NCBI RefSeq assembly: GCF_030731595.1
Contig: NZ_JANQTS010000039.1
Span: 1 to 64,000, forward strand
Direction: 5' to 3'
Source of the DNA: Yoonia sp.
Lineage (GTDB): Bacteria > Pseudomonadota > Alphaproteobacteria > Rhodobacterales > Rhodobacteraceae
Length of the DNA: 64,000 nucleotides
The notes under the pieces were generated by a model. The model did not search any database. It was given only the letters and a program-made list of their open reading frames with translations, and was not told the DNA's origin. Shown one piece after another: positions 7,915-16,100 of the stretch. The first letter of the stretch is position 1, and every line of letters begins with the position of its first letter. The position numbers and the translations under genes are program-made.

Positions 7915-8649
7915 ATGCCCAAGGACAGAATGCTGCTTGCGGTGCTGATCGACGCCGACAACATCCCGGCCAGATATGCCAGCGAAATCCTGCGCGAGAT
8001 CACGACCTATGGCGAACCGGCCCTGCGCCGCGTCTATGGCGACTGGTCCAGCCCTGCTTTGGCCAATTGGAAGCGCGAAGTGGTTGAACTGGGGATGGTT
8101 GCCAATCAGGAAACCGCCAATACCAAAGGCAAGAATGCCAGTGACATTGGGCTGGTGATTGACGCGATGGACATCCTGCACACGGGCCGGTTTGACGGGT
8201 TTGTGCTGGTGTCATCGGACAGTGACTTTACAGCACTTGCCAACCGGTTGCGTGAGGACGGGGTCGAGGTGATCGGGATTGGCGAGGCAAAGGCTCCTGT
8301 CAGTCTGCGCAATGTCTGCAACCGCTTTATCCTGATCGAGAATATTGTCGGGTCCGACAAAGACCAGACGAAGGCCGAAGCACCGAAAACGGAGAAAGTG
8401 GCGCAGAGTGCCAGCAATCGCCAGCCGCCCTCGAAAGCTGTGCCTTTGATCATCAAGGCAATGGAAAGCATCGACAGCGAAGGTGATTGGTTTTCGCTCG
8501 GGCCCTTGGGCCAGCACATCACCCGCGCCCATCCTGATTTTGATCCGCGCACCTATGGCAGCCCCAAGCTGAGCGACCTGCTGGCCAAGACAGGGCGTTT
8601 CGAGGTCAAGAAAGAAGGCAAAACCGTCGAAGTGCGACGGTTAGACTAG
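7915..8649 (+). CDS. NYN domain ribonuclease-like protein with C-terminal LOTUS/OST-HTH domain
   Basis: A 244-residue protein. Residues 1-145 form a NYN (PIN-like, LabA/DUF88) domain, with acidic residues in LIDADNIPA, SDIGLVIDAMD and VSSDSDFTALANRLR that would bind metal in a nuclease site. After a charged linker, residues 170-242 (AMESIDSEGDWFSLGPLGQH to GRFEVKK) match the LOTUS/OST-HTH fold that binds RNA. The combination suggests an RNA-processing nuclease; the substrate is unknown. Its 3' end overlaps the convergent TetR gene by four bases. Confidence 0.85.
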   Translation: MPKDRMLLAVLIDADNIPARYASEILREITTYGEPALRRVYGDWSSPALANWKREVVELGMVANQETANTKGKNASDIGLVIDAMDILHTGRFDGFVLVSSDSDFTALANRLREDGVEVIGIGEAKAPVSLRNVCNRFILIENIVGSDKDQTKAEAPKTEKVAQSASNRQPPSKAVPLIIKAMESIDSEGDWFSLGPLGQHITRAHPDFDPRTYGSPKLSDLLAKTGRFEVKKEGKTVEVRRLD

Positions 8650-9263
8650 GCGCTGTAGCGCGCCATGAACATTTCGACCGCGCCGTTGACCACACGCAGT
8701 TTTTCTGCGGGGGTAAAGTCGTCATTCATGTTGAAGACCATGCGCGGAAAAAGATCGGCCTTGCACAGCTCGTGGAATTGCTCGGCGGCGAGGTTGAAAT
8801 CCGTGATCTCCAACTCGCCTTTCTCAGCGGCTTGCTTGAAAAACTCTACCAGACGGTTGCGGATCAGCATGGGGCCGCTTTCATAGAATTCGCGCCCCAG
8901 TTCGGGAAAGCGATCGCTTTCGCCGACGCAAATCCGGAAGATCTGTTTGCCGAATTTCGACGTGATAAAATCGACCATTTCGACCGCGATATCGTGCAAG
9001 ACCTGACCCACCGGCGCATTCATATCGATTGTTTCGATCGCATGATCGGCCTGACGGGCGCATTCGGTGCGGGCCACCTGCATGAACAGGAACCGCTTGT
9101 CAGGGAAATAACTGTAGAGGGTCGCCTTGGAGACACCTGCCGCTTTGGCGATGTCATCGACCGAGGCGCCTTCGAAACCGTCAGAGAGGAAGACTTGTCT
9201 GGCGCCTTCCAGCACCTGATCAAATTTCCGTCCCTTCTTGGGTTCTACCGTGCCGTCTGGCAT
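8646..9263 (-). CDS. TetR family transcriptional regulator
   Basis: A 205-residue regulator. The N-terminal helix-turn-helix is clear: FLSDGFEGASVDDIAKAAGV followed by SKATLYSYFPDKRFLF. The remainder is the helical ligand-binding and dimerisation domain, whose ligand cannot be predicted. Related operator-like sequences lie just upstream of its start and in front of the neighbouring minus-strand exported protein, so autoregulation and control of that gene are likely. Confidence 0.92.
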   Translation of the reverse strand: MPDGTVEPKKGRKFDQVLEGARQVFLSDGFEGASVDDIAKAAGVSKATLYSYFPDKRFLFMQVARTECARQADHAIETIDMNAPVGQVLHDIAVEMVDFITSKFGKQIFRICVGESDRFPELGREFYESGPMLIRNRLVEFFKQAAEKGELEITDFNLAAEQFHELCKADLFPRMVFNMNDDFTPAEKLRVVNGAVEMFMARYSA

Positions 9264-9292
9264 TTTTGCCTCCCCTTATGAGCCCCTACCAT

Positions 9293-9310
9293 AAACTAAC
9301 CGGTTCACTT
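9293..9310. promoter_or_regulatory. Candidate TetR operator upstream of the tetR gene
   Basis: AACTAACCGGTTCACTT shares the AACT(A)..GGTTCA layout with two stronger sites at 9593-9643 and sits 30 bases upstream of the tetR start, a position suited to autorepression. The match is partial. Confidence 0.4.
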
Positions 9311-9369
9311 CGGGCAAGGGCATTACAGCGATGGGGTCAGGGGGATGAGGGACCCCATCGCTGGGCGCG

Positions 9370-9558
9370 CTACTTGGACGATGTTTTGCAAGGCGCGCCA
9401 TTCAAAGTCGTCATGTCGGTACAGCCTTGGCTGACTTCTGGGGCAGGGCGGGGAGGATAGGTCAGCGTCGGGAAATCGACTTGAAACGACAAAGCAGAGG
9501 CAGGCGCGGCGGCGCTTACGATGGCAGCGGCAACGAGTGCGAGGAAGATGCGGGGCAT
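9370..9558 (-). CDS. Small exported protein, hypothetical
   Basis: A 61-residue product from the ATG at 9558 (MPRIFLALVAAAIVSAAAPA), which has a good ribosome site (AAGGACG) and a clear signal peptide with likely cleavage after ASA. The mature part of about 40 residues is proline-rich (PTLTYPPRPAPEV) with two cysteines that could form a disulfide. The family is not recognised. It is flanked by TetR operators, so it is a probable TetR target. Confidence 0.65.
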   Translation of the reverse strand: MPRIFLALVAAAIVSAAAPASALSFQVDFPTLTYPPRPAPEVSQGCTDMTTLNGAPCKTSSK

Positions 9559-9592
9559 GGAAACGTCCTTTTGAATTTGTCTATTTTGCAAT

Positions 9593-9643
9593 AACTAAAC
9601 CGATCAGTTCAGATTGCAAGCAAAAAATGAACTGATCAGTTCA
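9593..9643. promoter_or_regulatory. Pair of TetR operator-like palindromes
   Basis: Two copies of one motif: AAACCGATCAGTTC (9597-9610) and the perfect 16-base palindrome TGAACTGATCAGTTCA (9628-9643). They lie upstream of the small exported protein and between it and mbfA. Perfect dyads of this length are typical TetR-family operators, and the adjacent tetR gene is the natural candidate. Confidence 0.6.
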
Positions 9644-9678
9644 CTTTTTTGACTTGAGCTTGATGCAGGAAAGACTAG

Positions 9679-9695
9679 TTTAGAACTATTCTAAT
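9679..9695. promoter_or_regulatory. Irr-type iron control element (ICE) upstream of mbfA
   Basis: TTTAGAACTATTCTAAT contains the perfect inverted repeat TTAGAA-CTA-TTCTAA, matching the ICE motif bound by Irr in alphaproteobacteria. It lies 18 bases before the mbfA start. In Bradyrhizobium and Agrobacterium, mbfA is repressed by Irr under low iron, so both the site and its position agree with known biology. Confidence 0.8.
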
Positions 9696-9712
9696 GTAGT
9701 CAGAGAACACTC

Positions 9713-10690
9713 ATGATACCCGGACTAGCTTATCGTCGCCGTTTCAAGGATCTCTCCGAGCAGGAAATATTGGCGCTCGCCATTTCCTCAGAGGAGGATG
9801 ACGCGCGCATCTATCGCAGCTACGCGGAAGTGCTTCGCGCCGATTACCCCTCTTCAGCGGCGATCTTCGACGGGATGGCGACCGAGGAAGACGGCCACCG
9901 GCGCCGCCTGATCGATCTCCACTCTACGCGTTTTGGCGAAGTGATCCCGCTGATCCGGCGCGAACATGTTTCAGGATTCTATGCCCGCCGTCCTGTCTGG
10001 CTGATCGAGAATCTGGGCTTGGAGCGGATTCGCGATGAGGCCGCCCAGATGGAGCGTGACGCGGAACGGTTCTATCTTGCCGCGGCGGCGCAGACAACTG
10101 ATGCGGCCACTCGTAAACTGCTGGGTGATCTGGCTGCCGCCGAGGCGGGCCATTCGGAAAAGGCAAATGCCCTGTCCGATCAACATCTTGGCGGCGATGC
10201 CAAATCCGAAGAGGAATCAGCCGCGCATCGCCAGTTCATCCTGACATGGGTCCAGCCGGGTCTGGCCGGTCTGATGGATGGCTCGGTTTCGACGCTGGCC
10301 CCGATCTTTGCGGTCGCCTTTGCGACGCAAGACACTTGGACGACGTTCTTGGTAGGTCTGGCAGCCTCGGTCGGCGCGGGGATTTCGATGGGCTTTACCG
10401 AAGCAGCATCGGATGACGGCCAGATTTCAGGGCGGGGTTCGCCGCTCAAGCGCGGTGTTGCCGCAGGGGTCATGACCACGATTGGCGGCTTGGGCCATGC
10501 GATGCCTTACCTGATCCCGGATTTCTGGACGGCAACGATCATTGCATTGATCGTCGTTTTTGCAGAACTTTGGGCAATCGCCTGGATCCAGAACCGCTAT
10601 ATGCAGACACCTTGGCTCAAGGCGATCTTTCAAGTGGTGCTTGGTGGCGCATTGGTCTTTGCGGCAGGCGTGATCATCGGGTCGGGCTAA
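9713..10690 (+). CDS. mbfA: Membrane-bound ferritin MbfA (iron exporter)
   Basis: A 325-residue fusion of an N-terminal ferritin/rubrerythrin-like di-iron domain (residues about 10-155, with iron-ligand motifs such as EEDGHRR and AAEAGHSEKA) and a C-terminal VIT1/CCC1-like membrane domain of about five segments (from GLAGLMDGSVSTLAP onward). MbfA exports iron from the cytoplasm and protects against iron and peroxide stress. An Irr-box stands directly upstream. Its stop overlaps the convergent GNAT gene by four bases. Confidence 0.93.
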   Translation: MIPGLAYRRRFKDLSEQEILALAISSEEDDARIYRSYAEVLRADYPSSAAIFDGMATEEDGHRRRLIDLHSTRFGEVIPLIRREHVSGFYARRPVWLIENLGLERIRDEAAQMERDAERFYLAAAAQTTDAATRKLLGDLAAAEAGHSEKANALSDQHLGGDAKSEEESAAHRQFILTWVQPGLAGLMDGSVSTLAPIFAVAFATQDTWTTFLVGLAASVGAGISMGFTEAASDDGQISGRGSPLKRGVAAGVMTTIGGLGHAMPYLIPDFWTATIIALIVVFAELWAIAWIQNRYMQTPWLKAIFQVVLGGALVFAAGVIIGSG

Positions 10691-11265
10691 ACATCCCGCA
10701 CCATAGTTGTGGCGGCACTAAAGCCAAAAAAGTGCCGCAGCACGCCGATCTTGGCCGTTCTGATCTCTTTAAAGCCGACATGGCGATACAGCGCTTTGGC
10801 TCTGGGGTTTGTATCGACGACATCAAGCCGCACTTGCCCATAGCCGCGCCTTTTCGCTTCTTGGGCAACTGCGTCAAGCAAGGCAGTCCCGACACCAAGA
10901 CCACGCGCCTCTCGCGCCACAAAAAGCCCGTCCATCAAGAAACGCTCGTTCTCGATATCGCGTTCCAATGCGACGAGTAGCGTGAAACGGACGGTTGCGC
11001 TGATCCAGCCGTAGACTCTTCGCAGATCCCTGAACTCGCCGCCAACCAGTGCGCCTTGGGTTGTCTTGAAGCCGGCAATGCCAAGCAGCTTCCCGTTTTC
11101 GTCGATGGCGCAGATCCCATGATCAGGCCGCAGCACAGAACGAACGAACTGCAGCGCCTGATCTTTCGGCCCCAAAACAAACCCGAGCTTTTCACCGAAT
11201 GCTTCCCAATAAAGGGCTGCAGCTTCTTCCCGGTTTGCTCGGGGAATTCCGACAACAATCTCCAT
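10687..11265 (-). CDS. GNAT family N-acetyltransferase at the end of the Moco operon
   Basis: A 192-residue acetyltransferase. The acetyl-CoA binding motif A is visible as REARGLGVGTALLDAVAQEA, followed by the usual NPRAKALYRHVGF ending motif. The ATG at 11265 shares one base with the TGA of the moeA fusion gene (TGATG); the track's TTG three bases earlier is not needed. Co-transcription with molybdenum cofactor genes may be incidental. The substrate is unknown. Confidence 0.85.
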   Translation of the reverse strand: MEIVVGIPRANREEAAALYWEAFGEKLGFVLGPKDQALQFVRSVLRPDHGICAIDENGKLLGIAGFKTTQGALVGGEFRDLRRVYGWISATVRFTLLVALERDIENERFLMDGLFVAREARGLGVGTALLDAVAQEAKRRGYGQVRLDVVDTNPRAKALYRHVGFKEIRTAKIGVLRHFFGFSAATTMVRDV

Positions 11266-13364
11266 CAATCAAAACTGCCATAGGGTATGAAGGATACAAG
11301 ATCGCCCGGCGCGATCTTTTGTGCAGTATCGCTCAGTTCTACAAGACCAGTGGCCCAACTCAGGCCAGAGACACGGCCTGATCCTTCGGACGGAAAAACA
11401 TGGACCTGTCCATCAACGATCCGCGCGCGCAGATATTCGCGCCTGCCTTGTTTCTTGGATTTTTCAAAAGCGGCGGGTAGCAGATAATGCTGCGGCCTGC
11501 GCCATTCACCACCGGCCAGAACCGCAAGCGAGGGCCAAGCAAAGACCAAGGCGCAGACCATTGCTGCCACCGGATTGCCGGGCAGCCCGAAAACCGGTTT
11601 TCCCTTCCACAAACCCATCGCCAAAGGCCGCCCCGGTTTCATCGCAATCCGCCAAAGCGCCAGCGACCCGGTGCCCTCCAAGAGCGCCGACATATGGTCC
11701 TCGTCCCCAGCAGACGCTCCACCAGATGTCAGGATGACATCGCAACGCACGGCCGCATCATCCAGAATGCCTTGCAAGCGCGCGCGGTCATCGGGCGCGC
11801 GTCCAAGGTCGATGACATCGTAGCCCCACTGCGCTGCGAGGGCGCACAGCATAGGGCGATTGGCATCATAAATCTGGGCCGATGTCGCAGCCGCACCCAC
11901 TTCACGCAATTCGTCACCCGTCGAGAGGACCCCTACGCGCAGTTTCTGGCGGGTCTTGATCTTGCCGATCCCGACAGAGGCCAGCATCCCCAGATCGGCA
12001 GGCGTCACCTTGCGCCCCTGTTGCAGGATGATTTGACCTGCTGCCATATCCTCGCCTGCCGCCCGGGCATTTGCCCCGCGCTTGAGCGGTCCGTGAAAGC
12101 TGATGTCTTGCGCGGTCAGGCGGATGTCCTCTTGCAGCACGATCGTATCCACACCTGTGGGCAAGTTCGCCCCTGTCAGGATACGAACGGCATAGCCTTC
12201 TGGCACAACGCCGGCATAGGGTGCACCTGCAGCCGCCCTGCCATCGACCAGCTTCAGCCGGTTGACACCGGCTGCGGCAGGACCGGCAAAGCCATAACCG
12301 TCGACCGCCGCGTTGGGGGCGGGCGGATGAGCCCGCTTTGCTGTGACATCTTCGGACAGAAACCGCCCTGTTGCTGCATCAAGCGGGATCACCTCGTCTA
12401 GCGTGACGCCGTACAACTGGGCCTGCAAATGCGCGAGCGCCTCGTCCACAGGTGTCCAAGTCGCCCCTTGGGGCATCGCAAAGCAATCGTTTTTGAGCGG
12501 TGGCGGCGCATGCTGCGCCAGTGCGGCCTCTTCCAACATGGCCTTGTGCCCAAGACCCAGAATCCAGCCTTCGGCGTTCCGTGGAACATCCAGCAACTTG
12601 GCAATGTCACGAGGTGGCAGCCCGGATAGTGTTTGCGCCAAAAGCATCACTTGATGGGCGTCTTTGATCTCTCCTTCGGGTTGGGTTGCCGTGACCGCTC
12701 TGGCGATCAAGGAAGGCCAGATTTCAACAATCGCGATCGGCTGATCAAGGGACTCGAATGGCCATACCGCAACCTCTGGCGCAAACCTGTCCCTGAGGCG
12801 TGCCAGCATCGGTAGTCCCATGATCACCTGACTGCCAACAGCGCCTGCGCCTGAAAGTTGCCAGACGGCAAAGGCCCCTTTGGCAAGCCTTTCGGCGGCG
12901 CGTTTTTCGGGCATGTTGTGGTCGGTGCGGGCTAATCCCTTACGGGGCAGATCGGGGATATCGCGCTTGAGCCCATTGCCCCAGAACGGTCCGACACCGG
13001 CAAAGCGCGCGTTGATCTCGCCCGCCAGATCAAACCGGTTGTTGCTGTCGGGAGCATCCACAACCCGAGCTGCAAACCAATCCCAGACCGCGAACGGATC
13101 GTCGCTACCGGTCAGCGCTTTGCCAAACCCCTCTGGATAGCCAAAAGCGAAATCAAACCCCGCCAGAACCCGACGACCAGCCGCGCGTTCGCTGTGCAAG
13201 AATGCGGCAATCCAGGTCTCTGCAACCTGCCTGTTGCGCAAATAGACTGGCGCATCAGCGGTCCCGCTCCGGGCCGCACAGACCCAGATAGCGTCTTTTT
13301 TCGGAGCCGCGCCGCGATCATTGCCGCCTGACCAATCGACCATCAGGAAGGTGTCGAAGGTCAC
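11265..13364 (-). CDS. moeA: MoeA-like molybdopterin molybdotransferase fused to an N-terminal RNase H-fold (DUF429-like) domain
   Basis: A 699-residue protein, about 290 longer than a normal MoeA. The C-terminal 400 residues (from NDCFAMPQGATWTPVDEAL, about 292) are a complete MoeA: PNAAVDGYGF, VLSTGDELREV, LTSGGASAGDEDHM and GLPGNPVAAMV. MoeA inserts molybdate into adenylated molybdopterin. The N-terminal part (1-285) resembles predicted RNase H-fold DUF429 proteins: MVDWSGG (Asp10), GFDFAFGYPEG (Asp71), VEIWPSL (Glu214) and KDAHQ (Asp235) could form an acidic site. Coupled at both ends by overlaps to mobB and the GNAT gene. Confidence 0.85.
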   Translation of the reverse strand: MTFDTFLMVDWSGGNDRGAAPKKDAIWVCAARSGTADAPVYLRNRQVAETWIAAFLHSERAAGRRVLAGFDFAFGYPEGFGKALTGSDDPFAVWDWFAARVVDAPDSNNRFDLAGEINARFAGVGPFWGNGLKRDIPDLPRKGLARTDHNMPEKRAAERLAKGAFAVWQLSGAGAVGSQVIMGLPMLARLRDRFAPEVAVWPFESLDQPIAIVEIWPSLIARAVTATQPEGEIKDAHQVMLLAQTLSGLPPRDIAKLLDVPRNAEGWILGLGHKAMLEEAALAQHAPPPLKNDCFAMPQGATWTPVDEALAHLQAQLYGVTLDEVIPLDAATGRFLSEDVTAKRAHPPAPNAAVDGYGFAGPAAAGVNRLKLVDGRAAAGAPYAGVVPEGYAVRILTGANLPTGVDTIVLQEDIRLTAQDISFHGPLKRGANARAAGEDMAAGQIILQQGRKVTPADLGMLASVGIGKIKTRQKLRVGVLSTGDELREVGAAATSAQIYDANRPMLCALAAQWGYDVIDLGRAPDDRARLQGILDDAAVRCDVILTSGGASAGDEDHMSALLEGTGSLALWRIAMKPGRPLAMGLWKGKPVFGLPGNPVAAMVCALVFAWPSLAVLAGGEWRRPQHYLLPAAFEKSKKQGRREYLRARIVDGQVHVFPSEGSGRVSGLSWATGLVELSDTAQKIAPGDLVSFIPYGSFD

Positions 13365-13852
13365 AGTCCGACCTCTTGCAAGATGAAATCGGCGATGGCT
13401 TTCGTGTCGTCGAGGTCAAAAAAGGGTTGTGTCACATCCAGTGCTATGTCGCTGGCAATGGCGCGCACGGTCGGGTCGGTATGGGCTAGGATAGGATGGT
13501 TGTTTTCGGCGCGGTACGCTTCGATCTTGGGATGTGCATCGCGTTTGTACCCCTCCACAAGGATCAGATCGACTGGGTCAAGCCGTCCGAGCAATTCAGA
13601 CAGCGGCAGTTCGTCACCATCGCGCAACTCGGTCATCAGCGCCCAACGCGCGCGGGAGGACAGCAAGACTTGATGCGCGCCCGCATGGCGATGGCGATAG
13701 CTGTCCTTGCCTTCATGATCGACATCAAAGGTGTGATGGGCATGTTTCAGGGTCGAAACGCGAAAGCCACGCCCTGTGATCTCTGTCACGAGCCGTTCCA
13801 TAAGGCCGGTTTTGCCCGCGTTCTTATAGCCGACGATGCCGTAAATCTTCAT
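13361..13852 (-). CDS. mobB: Molybdopterin-guanine dinucleotide biosynthesis adaptor MobB
   Basis: A 163-residue P-loop protein with Walker A GYKNAGKTGLM at residues 8-18, then the MobB pattern KHAHHTFDVDHEGKDSYRH and LILVEGYKRDAHPKIE. MobB binds GTP and assists MobA in attaching GMP to Moco to form MGD in the cytoplasm. It overlaps mobA upstream and the moeA fusion downstream by four bases each. Confidence 0.95.
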   Translation of the reverse strand: MKIYGIVGYKNAGKTGLMERLVTEITGRGFRVSTLKHAHHTFDVDHEGKDSYRHRHAGAHQVLLSSRARWALMTELRDGDELPLSELLGRLDPVDLILVEGYKRDAHPKIEAYRAENNHPILAHTDPTVRAIASDIALDVTQPFFDLDDTKAIADFILQEVGL

Positions 13853-14436
13853 AGCATCACTTCCGCTTGCGCCAGATCATCGGGCGTGTTGACGTTGAAA
13901 AAGGCCGCGTCATCAGGGAACAGCGCAGTCGCTGCGCCATGCTTGTCGGTCCAAAGAACGACTTTGCGCAGACCGTCCGAAAGCGCGGCCCGCAGGTCGT
14001 CCCTCAGTGCGACAGGCCAAAGCCCGAACGTCGGGTGCCGCCCGTCAGGGGTTGCCGCCAAGGCGATCTCTGTGCCCGCGTTTTCTGCCGCCAAGCAAAG
14101 CTGCGGGACCAGATCACAAGGAAAGAACGGGGTATCCGCAGCTGCGGTGACAATATGCGAAGCGCCTTGTTCTGCCGCCCAATCCATCCCGGCCAACACA
14201 CCTGACAAAGGCCCCGCGAAACCCGCCATTTGGTCCGCAATCACAGGCAGGCTAAGGCTTGCAAACCGTGCGGGATCGCCGTTCGCGTTCAGCGCAAGCC
14301 CTGCCACCTGCGGTGCAAGCCGGTCAATGACGTGGCCCAGAATGGTGCTGTTGCCCAGCGGCAAAAGCCCCTTGTCACCGCCGCCCATGCGCGTGGCTTG
14401 GCCACCGGCCAAAATAACACCAAAAGGCTGTTTCAT
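13849..14436 (-). CDS. mobA: Molybdenum cofactor guanylyltransferase MobA
   Basis: A 195-residue nucleotidyltransferase with the MobA signature LAGGQATRMGGGDKGLLPLG at the N-terminus, and later TAAADTPFFPCDLV, the metal-binding DTPF region. It transfers GMP from GTP to Moco to make the guanine dinucleotide form used by DMSO reductase-family enzymes. Its ends overlap fdhD and mobB by four bases (ATGA). Confidence 0.94.
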   Translation of the reverse strand: MKQPFGVILAGGQATRMGGGDKGLLPLGNSTILGHVIDRLAPQVAGLALNANGDPARFASLSLPVIADQMAGFAGPLSGVLAGMDWAAEQGASHIVTAAADTPFFPCDLVPQLCLAAENAGTEIALAATPDGRHPTFGLWPVALRDDLRAALSDGLRKVVLWTDKHGAATALFPDDAAFFNVNTPDDLAQAEVML

Positions 14437-15317
14437 GCCGCGCTGCCTTTGCGGCCCGATTTGCGCGGCTCATCGGCTATGCTTGCCGGATCGGCATCTC
14501 TGGTCAGGCGGTCTTCTCCTGCAAGACAGACGAACCTTTGCCCTTTCATCCGACCGATCAGCGTCAATCCAACCTGCTGCGCGATCTCGACGCCCCATGC
14601 GGTAAAACCGGACCGGGAGGCCAGAACGGGGATGCCCATCATTGCAGTCTTGATCACCATTTCGGATGTCAGTCGTCCGGTGGTGTAAAGGATTTTGTCA
14701 CCCGCACTCACGCCTTCGGACAGCATCCAGCCTGCGATTTTGTCGACGGCGTTGTGGCGGCCCACATCTTCCATATAGACCAACGGGCGATCACCTTGGC
14801 ACAGGACAGTCCCATGGATTGCCCCTGCTTCCAGATAAAGCGACGGGGTGCGGTTGATCGTTGCCGCCAAAGCATAAAGGTCAGAGGTCCGCACTTGCAC
14901 ATTGGGCAGGGTGATCCCCTCCAGCCCCTCCATCATGTCTCCAAAGACGGTGCCGACAGCACAGCCGCTGGTCCGTGTCTTCTTCTTGAGTTTGTCCTCA
15001 TAGGTGGTCTGCACCTTGGTCCGGACAACGACAGTCTCCAATTCCTCATCATAGTCGACGCCTGTGATGACATCGCCGTCATGCAACATCCCTTGATTGC
15101 GCAGGAATCCAAGCGCTAGGTATTGAGGGTAGTCGCCGATCGTCATGGCCGTCACAATTTCCCGCGCGTTGAGAAAGATCGTCAAAGGGCGCTCTTCTAC
15201 AACGTTCAGGTCAATCATTTCCCCGTTCTGATCGGTGCCATGCACGGCACGCGTCAGACGTGGTGCGCTCGGGTCGGGCGCGATCAGATATCCCGAGGTG
15301 TCTTCAATCCGCGCCAA
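14433..15317 (-). CDS. fdhD: Formate dehydrogenase accessory sulfurtransferase FdhD
   Basis: A 294-residue FdhD family protein. FdhD carries sulfur from a cysteine desulfurase to the molybdenum cofactor of formate dehydrogenase. The catalytic loop reads TSGCAVGT with Cys119 in the position of the essential cysteine, but the second cysteine of the E. coli CxxC loop is absent. Other family blocks are GVSAGDKILYTTGRLTSEMV and PVLASRSGFTAWGVEIA. It is the first gene of the Moco operon; no formate dehydrogenase gene is in the window. Confidence 0.93.
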   Translation of the reverse strand: MARIEDTSGYLIAPDPSAPRLTRAVHGTDQNGEMIDLNVVEERPLTIFLNAREIVTAMTIGDYPQYLALGFLRNQGMLHDGDVITGVDYDEELETVVVRTKVQTTYEDKLKKKTRTSGCAVGTVFGDMMEGLEGITLPNVQVRTSDLYALAATINRTPSLYLEAGAIHGTVLCQGDRPLVYMEDVGRHNAVDKIAGWMLSEGVSAGDKILYTTGRLTSEMVIKTAMMGIPVLASRSGFTAWGVEIAQQVGLTLIGRMKGQRFVCLAGEDRLTRDADPASIADEPRKSGRKGSAA

Positions 15318-15377
15318 TTGTCATTCCCCATTCGCAGGTTTAAGGCTGTCGCAACGCGCTTAAGCTAGGGCAAAGCC

Positions 15378-16100
15378 ATGACGACTTCCACCGTGAAAGC
15401 ACCAGCGAAATCGGCCTATTGGGCCGGTGTCCGGGATGGCGCGCCCTTCATCTTGATGGCGGGCCCTTTTGCTACATTGTTCGGAGTTATTGCAACGGAT
15501 GCGGGGCTGACACTGGCGCAGGCGATGGGCTTTACCGTCCTTGTTATCGCGGGTGCGGCCCAATTCGCGGCCGTGCAATTGATGGTGGAGAACGCCAGCA
15601 TTGCGTTTGTCTTGCTTGCGGCCTTGGCCGTGAACCTGCGCATGGCGATGTATTCGGCTTCTTTGGTGCCCTATCTGGGGGCGGCGCCGCTTTGGAAGCG
15701 CGCCCTGATTGCCTATCTGAATTTTGACCAGACCTATGTGATGTCGATCTCGCGTTACGAGGCCAGACCAGAGATGAGCGTGCCTGATCGCGTGTCGTAT
15801 TTCTTTGGTGTGGCGACACCAATTGCACCGCTTTGGGCCGTCATGACGCTGGTTGGTATCTTGGCCGGCAAGGCGATCCCGGATGCTTGGGCGCTCGATT
15901 TCATCATGCCGATCATGTTTTTGGCGATGGTCGCACCGATGTTGAAATCACGCGCCCATCTTGCCGCGGCGGGGGTGTCGGTTCTTGTGGCGCTGGCCTT
16001 GACCGAGCTGCCGGCAGGGACCGGTCTTTTGATTGCGGCTGGTGCTGCGATGCTGACCGGTGCTTTGGTGGAGACATGGATGGAAAGGCGCGGGCGATGA
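15378..16100 (+). CDS. azlC: AzlC family branched-chain amino acid exporter, large subunit
   Basis: A 240-residue membrane protein with about six to seven segments and the AzlC pattern (GVRDGAPFILMAGPFATLFG near the start, NLRMAMYSASLVPYLG in the middle). AzlCD pairs export branched-chain amino acids and analogues such as azaleucine. Its stop overlaps the azlD start by ATGA, so the two subunits are translated together. It is divergent from fdhD with 60 bases between. Confidence 0.92.
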   Translation: MTTSTVKAPAKSAYWAGVRDGAPFILMAGPFATLFGVIATDAGLTLAQAMGFTVLVIAGAAQFAAVQLMVENASIAFVLLAALAVNLRMAMYSASLVPYLGAAPLWKRALIAYLNFDQTYVMSISRYEARPEMSVPDRVSYFFGVATPIAPLWAVMTLVGILAGKAIPDAWALDFIMPIMFLAMVAPMLKSRAHLAAAGVSVLVALALTELPAGTGLLIAAGAAMLTGALVETWMERRGR

